Of a stretch of DNA of 64,000 bases, positions 1 to 64,000 are shown piece after piece. The position numbers and the translations under genes were made by a program. The stretch lies in NCBI GenBank assembly GCA_036250195.1, contig JAVHZZ010000011.1, positions 49,979,311 to 50,043,310 on the forward strand, read 5' to 3'. This DNA is from Mixophyes australis (lineage: Eukaryota; Chordata; Amphibia; Anura; Limnodynastidae). How positions within the stretch are numbered: the stretch's first letter is position 1; every line of letters starts with the position of its first letter. The notes beneath the pieces are model-generated. The model worked only from the letters and a program-made list of their open reading frames with translations. It ran no database searches and was not told the DNA's origin.

Positions 1-1027
1 CATCATCATTTACTAAAGAATAATTATAGGATTTTCTTACCAATCATTAACAGGTAAAATAGCAATTGTCCATACAATAAAACATATCAAAATATAGTGT
101 AAAGCCTTAAAATAAAATTGCACGTTGTGCAATGCTGTACAAAATGTTGTGTACAATGTACAAAAAATTATGATTTAAATTAATGTACATATTATGTAGC
201 CATTGTCCGAAGAAAAAAATCATTCAAATCTGTAAGCTTTCCTAGTGAAAGGCCAATAGTACAGACATCTAATGGATAGCTTTTTTTCAGCTGTTGTGGT
301 GATTTATACCACACATTTATACGTGGAGCTTGTGAATTATGCTAGCTAATGATTCAGAACATTGCTGTGTTGAGGGATCTCTTTTTAAGAAACTTGGCAG
401 AACCAGATACATGAAGTTACGCAGTGTATGACTAATTTATGCGAGGCATCCCAGGTTCTTGATTTATCAGATATTTACGGGGAAAAAGATATGCTAGGCA
501 ATCAAGGATTATTTGTTTTTTTGAGAACAGGATGTCAGTTTTTATGAGACAAAATGTGGATCAAAGGAAGCATGTGAAATAAAACCAGTCAGTAAAACAA
601 CATAGTTGTTTATGTATCTATAAACTGCAGCGTAAGTTCCCAGACAACCAACCAGGTTGTGCAAAGCCTATGTGTAACACCAAAGTGTTTTAAATAGAAT
701 ATTTATTGTGTTTAGTTACATTTGGAAGGCTCACAAAGTTTCAGGAGTTTTCAGGCAGGGAAATGATAAACGTAAAGAAAAAAAATGGTTATCAATATTA
801 ATATACAGCAAACATATTGTACAGTGGAATTTAGTCAGGTCCATGAATATACTGGGTCTTGCAGCGCATCAGGAATAACTCACGCAGTCTTATATAATTC
901 ACTACCTTTTCCCTACCTCACACTAAGCTTTAGTTGCTGTGATTACCAGAGAACCAACAACCCCTTGTGTAAGGCATGGCAATATCCACCTGTGCACCAG
1001 AACCCACTGGTCCTCATGTATGAAGGG

Positions 1028-1353
1028 CATACTTGCCAACTCTCCCAAAATGTCTGGGAGATCCCCAAAATCCGGGTCGGTCTCCCAGACTCCCGGGAGA
1101 GCAGGCAAGTCTCCCGCATCCCGCTGGTCAGAATAACGCGATTCGCTGTAAATCGCGTCATTTTGCCCCCCCTGACAAACGACGTTTCGCCAAAGAGGAT
1201 TTTGCACTACAACTTGGCCATTCGTAAATGAGCCCACTGCTCTCCACATACTACAAAGGTGCCTCTGGAGCGGCCGCAAAACACTTTTTTTTTTTATAAC
1301 GGAAATCTTACTCATGCCTCATAGAGGAACATTGCGGCCAATTGAATCTGTCC
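1028..1353. mobile_element. Fragments of two MITE families (CATACTTGCC hAT-like and GCAGATTCAATT Harbinger-like)
   Basis: From 1028 the sequence begins CATACTTGCCAACTCTCC and is rich in CTCCCGGGAG-type words. It resembles the copies at 37441 and 56091 and shares an internal GATTCGCTGTAAATCGCGTC-like segment with the 37.4-kb copy. No far end with a duplication is visible. At about 1322-1353 the end GGAACATTGCGGCCAATTG matches the end of the 18436-18660 MITE. The junction between the two families is not resolved. Confidence 0.5.
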
Positions 1354-1449
1354 TTCTGATTCCAAGTAGTTGGGGTGTCTCTCTAAGCTCTGTTCTATGT
1401 GTGCAATAGGGAATGTGTGTGCATGTACAGAGTGATCCACATGTACATA

Positions 1450-1771
1450 CAGGTACTCCTCACTTAACGACCGAGTTCCGTTCCTACGACTAGGTCGTTA
1501 AGCGAATTGGTCGCTAAGTGAGTACAGTACTGTTATATGCACCTACATGTATTGTAATCATTTTTATTGATTTTGAATGAAGAAATATACTAAAGAAAAC
1601 TGTATTTTGTTAGTTTGCTTTACATTACATAACACTGCATAACAGAAAATAAACATGTGTACAGTAAAGCTCTACAAACAGCAGCAATTATAACAATGAG
1701 GACCCAGGGAGAACCTGGTCGTAACTCCGAGTGGTCATTAAATGGGTAGGTTGTTAAGTGAGGAGTACCTG
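1450..1771. mobile_element. pogo/Tigger-like MITE with TA duplication
   Basis: 322 bp with terminal inverted repeats of about 23 bp (CAGGTACTCCTCACTTAACG at the left, its complement at the right with one difference). It is flanked by TA at 1448-1449 and 1772-1773. TA targets and CAG ends are typical of pogo/Tigger elements. There is no transposase. Confidence 0.75.
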
Positions 1772-1992
1772 TACTGTGTTTTCCCCATATGAATGTGTCC
1801 TTGTACTACGTGAACAGAAGTAAATGCATGTTTTGTGGGAGATGCATGTGTGCTTTTAGGTTAATGTAAGTGTGAAGTGTACGTAGATGTACATAATACA
1901 TGTCGTTCTCTTTTAGGTACAAACCTCCCCACCACATTTACTCCTACCCAAGACACAGCATTGAAATCTTTTGCCAAGTATAGATATTCATT

Positions 1993-2195
1993 GGGGCAGA
2001 TTCAATTTGGCGTGAGGTGAGATATCTCTACGTAACAATCCGTGGAGACACATTGCGCCTGTATTTTCACTAAAATCTCAGTTTATATTTCCTTGCGTCC
2101 CACAGAGATACGAGGGCAAATGAACAGAGATTTCTATACCGTATTAGTATCGAGGAGATATCTTGCGGCTCCTTGCGTCCAATTGAATCTACCCC
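1993..2195. mobile_element. PIF/Harbinger-like MITE, ATT duplication
   Basis: 203 bp bounded by GGGGCAGATTCAATT and its near complement AATTGAATCTACCCC. It is flanked by ATT at 1990-1992 and 2196-2198. The same termini bound a copy at 18436-18660. A three-base duplication suggests PIF/Harbinger. Confidence 0.7.
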
Positions 2196-3639
2196 ATTGA
2201 CTCTCAGTTCTCTCCCCCCCTCCATTCAGCGATTGCTTCCGTCCGCTGGGTTTTGCTCAGAATAGCAGTAGCTATTAACCTTTGCTGATACAGCTATTTC
2301 CAGGAACCCGAGCAGTTAGCAGTCAGTGAAAGAACTGACAAACAGCTGCCTCAGAATCCAGTGGGAAGAACATTAGGGAGCTAGAGCTGCTGATATTTTT
2401 ATATATAAAGAAACTGAAAAGTAAAAAATAAATAAATGTTTGGGTCCCCCTCTGTTTGGGTTGCTCTCTCTAATACGGACACTAACTCACAAGGCCAGAC
2501 ATTGATGCAAATCCTACGTACACAGGAAACCCGGGTCAGACTGTCCATAAAAGACAATTTAGAGTTATATTTGGCAAAAGTGTAGTGTTACATAGACCTT
2601 CCAGCAGGTCCCTTCCTTAGTCTTGAAACACACCAGAGAAAGAAAATAGCAATGTGAGACCACACATATTATAACATCTAACAGATGTATAATAAGGTAT
2701 TGTTCTAGCAGAGAAAAAGGGTCCACAAACACTATAGGTGGCTTAGTTAACACTGATGCTATAACAGAAGCGCAGACAACCTGCTCACTAAATGTATGTA
2801 GAAACACGCCAGCGACTACACAAGGTAGGACAGTGTAAGATAGATTGAGTGTAAGATAGACAATAAATTGCAGTCTAGTTAGCTGAATAAGAGACCACCT
2901 ACCTCGCAGTGTCACCGGAGTTAAAGCACCCTGGCTCCAATTCCATCTACTATACCCCATTGTCGCAGTGCCCCCCAGTGGTAGGAAAAAGAAAATCAAA
3001 CAAGAAGGTTAATTGGCTTCTAAATAAACTGACATGTGGAAGCGTGTAGATCTATACAGCAACAAAAAAAACCTGCTGCTCCGCAAACTCATCTTTCTGG
3101 CTCTTGAGAGGGAAATTCAAGTTCTAAAAAAGCAAGGGTAAAAAAGTAGCAAAGAAAAACAGTAAGATATCAACACTTAAAAAGTAAACATACAAATTTC
3201 ATTGAAGTAGCTGAGGCCCTCAGCTTTCCAAAAGGTTCCAAACACAGCTATGTTCTGCTGGAAAGACTCCACAACAAAAGGTGCCCATCACTAAATACAT
3301 AGGTCCTTAACAGGGAATATTGTGAACTTGTTATATGGAGACAGACCCCTACAACTTCAATGGTAAATGACTGCTGTCAAATCTGTTCGGGATTATTTGC
3401 TAAATCTCTTTTTGGAAACATGACCTCTGTTTTAATATGAAATCAGAAAATCAAGGGTTTAAGGAAAGAAAACAAGTTTAGTCAGTATCTGCTTAGCTTC
3501 TGCCATTGCCAAAATACATCAAGATAGTATATGACCGCTTAAAAATAAAATTTGAGTAAATGCTGTATTTGAAACGTGGTCATGATAGAACACAGCATGC
3601 CTACATAGCCCACAAGCCTTGTTTTGCTGTCAATGAGTT

Positions 3640-4240
3640 GGACTCTAGCATTGACTATTTGAAAAATGGTATCAATCCAGGCAGGTTTGCACTGATAGTC
3701 AAGGGTGCAAAGAAACTGTAATGGTTTTGATGCATTGAATAAAATACAGAATATTGTGTCTGGCTTAAAAACTGTCTATTCCCTAAAGAAAGCTTCAAAA
3801 ATCGCAGTTGGAGAAGATTCATTAAAGATGACCGGGAGACAAAAGACCAGGCTAAAAAATTTAAGCCTTGACACAGAACGAAACCTCATTGGAGATCTTC
3901 ATCAAAATGCATGCCAAAGACGTGTACCAAAAGACAACCCTTAGATTTCTGCTGAGGGTCTGACTGCTTAAGGAAGTTGCAAATGGGGCTAACCAGCCTG
4001 GCCATCTCTAGTCTAGTAAATGGAGAAAGAATGTTGTCACACAAATAATGAACTTAAAAGACAACGAGTTAGATCGAGTTAACAAATGTATGGGACATAA
4101 TATCAGAGAGTACTACAAAGTGTCAGAAAACACTGTAAAGCTGGCAAAAAAAAAAAAATAGTTACTTGCTATGGAAAAGAGAATCAATGCATATAAAAGG
4201 AAGATCTTTTGAAGAGCTGGACATTCCTACAGAATGTGGT
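3640..4240 (+). pseudogene. Relic of a Crypton-like tyrosine recombinase
   Basis: Read in shifting plus frames, the stretch gives GINPGRFALIVKGAKKL, LKTVYSLKKASKIAVGEDSL and DDRETKDQAKKFK. After a deletion it gives MNLKDNELDRVNKCMGHNIR, then EYYKVSENTVKLA and FEELDIPTEC. The last part has the shape of a tyrosine-recombinase C-terminus: a GH pair, then a tyrosine, in the LGHDIR...YYRLP...LAKxSK pattern I recall from a fish and frog family of recombinase-like proteins. Stops and frameshifts show that it is dead. Whether the source was a Crypton or a related recombinase is not settled. Confidence 0.6.
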
Positions 4241-5823
4241 TTGCTTTCCTTGGGTCTAAGGTGCTACCAGACTTCTCATGCAGTTAAGATTGTAACACAA
4301 CGATACAGAGGCATCAACTTTTCAACAGTGCACCTGTATGTTTTTGTCATTGCGGCGGAATGGGTGTAAAGCGATAGAAGTAGGGAAGAAAGGGGAGACA
4401 GAATGAAATATATTTGAACCAGGGATTAAGAGAGGTAATAGCCTTTGAATAAGGCAAATAATAAATTATTAGCCATCATAAAGACTAATAATTTGCTGAT
4501 GGATATCTTAATATTACGGTAGTTTGGCTTATTAGGAATATATTGACACTTCCTCTGTAATACAAAGTTGTGTTACAACATGATTAGTAATAAGACAAAG
4601 GCAGAAAGTACCTGGCAAGTCTGTTCTGAACTTTTTCCTTTGCAAATTCACACATTTTGGAGTGCCAGGCATAATGTGCGTACACTGTTTTTGTAAACCC
4701 AATGCAAAACCTAACCCTTGCAATCACCGTCCCCTTACTTGGCCCTATCCAATAGAGACCTATCTACATGTGTACACTGCGGAATTTACACTAAGTTCCA
4801 CTGTGGACTGCTGAGAATGATTAAACATTCTCTGTAAGGTGCTGCATAATCTGCTAATAATAATAGTTTAACCCTGTTGTACCACAGTCAGCAAGGAGTT
4901 AATATCAGTTTCGGTTTCGCAACAAAGGTTACTGATCCTATTTTAAATCAATCTATAAGTATTGGTTATTTTTGGAATGCTCTTTTCTAGCACTTTCATT
5001 AACCCCCACAGACACATTTAATCAGCTGACCCTTACTCACATTTATACCATTGTAACATTTAATTATAAATTGCAACATAACTCATGTTGCATCCACATA
5101 CTTTTTAACTTAAAAATAATGAATATTAATTTTGAACAAAATAATTGCAGACTAACATCTCCTGCCCAAAAGCCAAAGCCATTACATTTTCGTGGCCAAA
5201 GTGTAGAACATGAAAAGGGCACCCACTGTAGCTGCTTTACAAACAGTATGTTGTTGCTATGCCTGAAAAGAAGAAAGCAGGAATATAAAAAAGAAGCTTA
5301 AGAAGGACAAAGGTGTATTAGTAGTGGTAGAGGTGAAAACATGATATGGATCATTACTTTTTAATAGATCTAATTGTATGCATTATGTGATCATCTCTAT
5401 GCTTTAAATGCACCAACAGTACATTCAGTCAAGTGCTGTGTGAATACTTCCACAGACAGTTACGAAAGATATTCTTTTCTTTGTCAAACTCTGACAACAA
5501 TAATCAAAGACGATACTATTTTTCACTAAGGTGGCCATTGTGAGATTTTCCTCCTCTATGCCAGAGAGTAACAATGACAGTGTCGGACTGGGGCATGAAG
5601 GGCCCACTGGGGGACTGCAACACTAGGGGCCCACCAGAGGGGGTGTGGTCAGTCATCATAGAGGCGGGACCAGACAGAGGGGGAGTGGTCAATCCACGAA
5701 GGACAGCTAGCACCCTAGTGTAGTATATAAAAAATGCAGTGTGTGTATAAAGAATACACAGTGTTGACCTGCCCCTTAGTTTGGGCAGAACAGTCCCCAA
5801 AAATCAGGATTGTCCCACTAGAT

Positions 5824-5970
5824 CAGGGTTGGCTAACCTGTGAAACTCCAGGTGTTGTGAAACTACAAGCCCCAGCATGCTTTGCCAATATATGGCAGCT
5901 TATTGCTGTAAGGGTATGCTGGGACTTGTAGTTTCACAACATCTGGAGTACCACAGGTTAGCCAAGCCTG
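5824..5970. mobile_element. hAT foldback MITE nested in the 5578 element
   Basis: 147 bp. It starts CAGGGTTGGCTAACCTGTG and ends with its near complement. Both halves carry the GTTGTGAAACTACAAGYCCC and CCCAGCATGC words in opposite orientation. The flanks CACTAGAT (5816-5823) and CACTAGAC (5971-5978) match at 7 of 8 bases. Confidence 0.85.
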
Positions 5971-6119
5971 CACTAGACTCAGAACATTTGACAGACTGTC
6001 CTACCTGTTGTTGTCACTTTTACCACCTGTGGCTGCTGGTTTCTTTAGTTGCGGCTTGTCTGGATCCTGCAATGTTGAGGGTTCTATTTGGAAAAAATAA
6101 AGGGGACATTTAGAAACGC

Positions 6120-6350
6120 CAACCATCCCTGCCATTAAATCAACAGCACCCACATTTAATAATTAGGCCTCTCTCCAGCCTCAACATTAAAGTAATAGTG
6201 CTCACATGTGATAAATAAACCTATTCCCCTTCCTCCAAACAGCCCCAGCAATAAATCAATAGCATTTTAGTTTAAAACATCCATTTCCCACGACCATTCA
6301 TAGCATTAAATAATTAATATTCACATTTAATAGCCCTCCTCCTCACACTC
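6120..6350. repeat. Degenerate ~60-bp AT-rich repeats inside the hAT element
   Basis: Loosely repeated units built on CATTTAATAATTA, CCTCCAAACAGCCCC and AATAAATCAATAGC words. In inverse orientation the same words recur at 41700-41990 and 42770-43080, where two neighbouring units measure about 59 and 64 bp. They belong to the body of this hAT family. Confidence 0.6.
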
Positions 6351-6791
6351 TGCCACACAGTAATGCCCCAATATTATGCCACACAGTAGTGCCCCAATAT
6401 TATGCCACACAGTAGTGCCCAAATATTATGCCACACAGTAGTGCCCCAATATTATGCCACACAGTAATGCCCCAATATTATGCCACACAGTAGTGCCCCA
6501 ATATTATGCCACACAGTAGTGCCCCAATATTATGCCACACAGTAATGCCCCAATATTATGCCACACAGTAGTGCCCCAATATTATGCCACACAGTAATGC
6601 CCCAATATTATGCCACACAGTAGTGCCCCAATGGTATGCCACACAGTAGTGCCCCAATGGTATGCCACACAGTAGTGCCCCAATGGTATGCCACACAGTA
6701 GTGCCCCAATATTATGCCACACAGTAGTGCCCCAATATTATGCCACATAGTAATGCCCCAATATTATGCCACACAGTAGTGCCCCAATGGT
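6351..6791. repeat. 26-bp minisatellite, about 17 units
   Basis: The unit is close to TGCCACACAGTAGTGCCCCA plus ATATTA. Variants alternate TAGTG with TAATG, and AATATTATG with AATGGTATG. The array sits inside the hAT element and is absent from the related copy at 42 kb. Units abut directly with no spacers, so this is not a CRISPR array. Confidence 0.92.
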
Positions 6792-6808
6792 AAGTGTCCC
6801 CAATTCTC

Positions 6809-6833
6809 ACACACACACACACACACACACACA
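6809..6833. repeat. CA microsatellite
   Basis: About a dozen CA dinucleotides directly after the minisatellite, inside the hAT element. Confidence 0.9.
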
Positions 6834-6989
6834 TTATATATGGGACTTCTCTGCCGTTTTGTGTTTTAAAAAAAAAACAAAAAACCAGGCTGTCTGGCAA
6901 TGAGTCTCTTACCTGTGAGATACACCGGCATGCTGCTCCTCTGGACGGCAGCGACAGGCAAACAACTCCTCCTCCCCTGCTGAAGTGTA

Positions 6990-7056
6990 AAACACACTAC
7001 CGCGCAGGTGCAGAGAGTCCAGACACAGCTCTCTGCACCTGCGCGGTAGTGTGTTT
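6990..7056. repeat. Perfect 28-bp inverted repeat (hairpin) in the hAT subterminal region
   Basis: Arms 6990-7017 and 7029-7056 are exact complements (AAACACACTACCGCGCAGGT... and its complement) around an 11-base loop. It could be a transposase-binding or folding signal. No function is shown. Confidence 0.9.
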
Positions 7057-7703
7057 GTTACACTGCCGCCGCAGACGTCCGGGACCATCAATTAGGTGCT
7101 CCCTGCAAGCTCCGCCCCAACGTCGGAGGGGGCGGGGCTTAATCGCGCCCGGGCCTATCGGTGTATAGCCCGGCTGGCCGGCAGGCCAGTCCGAGGCTGA
7201 ACAATGATAACAATACTTCACAATTGTTCATACATTGAGTTTGAGCATTACTTCAAGCTTCTATTCTTTAGTTCCAAGTCCCTCCATTTCATTTATTTAA
7301 CCATCCAGATATTTCACTGATCAGAGAAGACCTAGTACAAGTGGTACAACCAGCACAAGGTACAAGCTTCTCATGACAGATGTCTGTCACCAAGCAACAG
7401 ATGTATCATAGGACATGGCTGTCCTTTCTCCCATTACAACAAAAATAAATGTAAAAGTTAATCAAAACACAACGAAGTTAAATGGTACAAATACATAATT
7501 CATGTCTTTGAAAAAATGTATTCTTCATGTATTACTAGCTATAATGCACCCTGTAACTGTGGAAGAGAAGGATATAGTCATCTCTATGCTTGGTGCCAAT
7601 ATATAAGCACAATGCCTTAAGTCTCTGACTTTGAATATAGTTATATTTCACAGTATTCTCTTACACTACCCTTATGGCACATGGTCTTACACATTGTACT
7701 CAC

Positions 7704-64000
<56,297 letters not shown>

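Larger units (their letters stand above)
5578..7199. mobile_element. Non-autonomous hAT element, 1,622 bp, perfect 8-bp duplication
   Basis: Ends CAGTGTCGGACTGG and CCAGTCCGAGGCTG form imperfect terminal inverted repeats. AACAATGA flanks both sides exactly (5570-5577 and 7200-7207), the hAT signature. Inside are a nested foldback MITE (5824-5970), degenerate ~60-bp AT-rich repeats (about 6120-6350), a 26-bp minisatellite (6351-6791), a CA tract, a perfect 28-bp hairpin (6990-7056) and a GC-rich right end. There is no transposase frame. A related copy lies at 42176-43636. Confidence 0.88.
1..7703 (-). other. arhgef12 intron (3' side not in window)
   Basis: Intron sequence left of the last visible exon, at least 7.7 kb. 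It holds a hAT-like fragment at 1028, a Tigger-like MITE at 1450, a Harbinger-like MITE at 1993, a Crypton-like recombinase relic around 3640-4240 and a 1.6-kb hAT element at 5578. In 1-1000, 2200-3600 and 4250-5570 I see only AT-rich sequence with no supportable exon. Confidence 0.7.

Noticed and set aside
785..1315. Overlapping frames of up to 148 codons on both strands
   Set aside because: They lie over MITE fragments, lack any recognisable motif and conflict with one another.
2565..2999. Minus frame of 144 codons as a possible further arhgef12 exon
   Set aside because: No resemblance to the C-terminal region of the family and no matching splice phases; read as chance.
6351..6791. Regular 26-bp repeats resembling a CRISPR array
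   Set aside because: Units follow each other with no unique spacers, the host is a vertebrate intron, and the array lies inside a hAT element. It is a minisatellite.

Overview
The window is a piece of a vertebrate nuclear genome, most likely an anuran amphibian. It lies almost entirely inside one gene, read on the minus strand: arhgef12 (LARG), the RGS-RhoGEF that couples G-alpha-12/13 to RhoA. Twenty-two complete coding exons and one exon cut by the right edge can be placed with GT/AG boundaries. All reading frames join, with one ambiguous junction. The exons run from the RGS-like domain (right, about 64-59 kb) through a linker (52-37.7 kb), the DH domain (33.7-17.6 kb), the PH domain (17.2-8.2 kb) and the start of the acidic C-terminal region (7.7 kb). 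The PDZ end and promoter lie beyond the right edge. The C-terminal exons and 3' UTR lie beyond the left edge. No other host gene, no prokaryotic gene and no recognisable structural RNA gene was found.

Introns make up over 96% of the window and are crowded with transposable elements, many with intact target-site duplications (TSDs) readable in the sequence. These include hAT non-autonomous elements and foldback MITEs (8-bp TSDs), PIF/Harbinger-like MITEs (3-bp TSDs), one pogo/Tigger-like MITE (TA), V-SINE-type tRNA-derived SINEs with an L2-like tail, four sizeable L2 LINE copies, CR1-like LINE pieces, a retroviral-type solo LTR, a Ty3/gypsy pol remnant, a DIRS-like gag plus tyrosine recombinase remnant, and a Crypton-like tyrosine recombinase relic. 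The mixture of DIRS, L2, V-SINE and abundant hAT/Harbinger elements with a tetrapod-type LARG protein is why I favour a frog. The species is not determined.

Layout: 1-7.7 kb, distal intron with a Tigger MITE, a Harbinger MITE, the Crypton-like relic and a 1.6-kb hAT element; 7.7-17.7 kb, C-terminal and PH exons plus the last DH exon, with an L2 LINE between two PH exons; 17.7-31.2 kb, two large DH introns with L2 and CR1 pieces, a solo LTR, a large foldback MITE and an interrupted SINE; 31.2-33.7 kb, compact DH exons; 33.7-40.3 kb, linker exons with the gypsy pol remnant and hAT insertions; 40.3-51.9 kb, the largest intron with nested hAT elements, two SINEs and several MITEs; 52-59 kb, intron with LINE pieces and MITEs; 59-64 kb, RGS-like exons around the DIRS remnant.

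I found no undescribed multi-gene system. The most interesting items are the nested and internally rearranged hAT elements (same inner MITE in two copies, with different hairpins and minisatellites at the same place), a gypsy remnant whose integrase lies upstream of reverse transcriptase, a MITE that appears to have become a foldback by copying one arm, and the tyrosine-recombinase relics.
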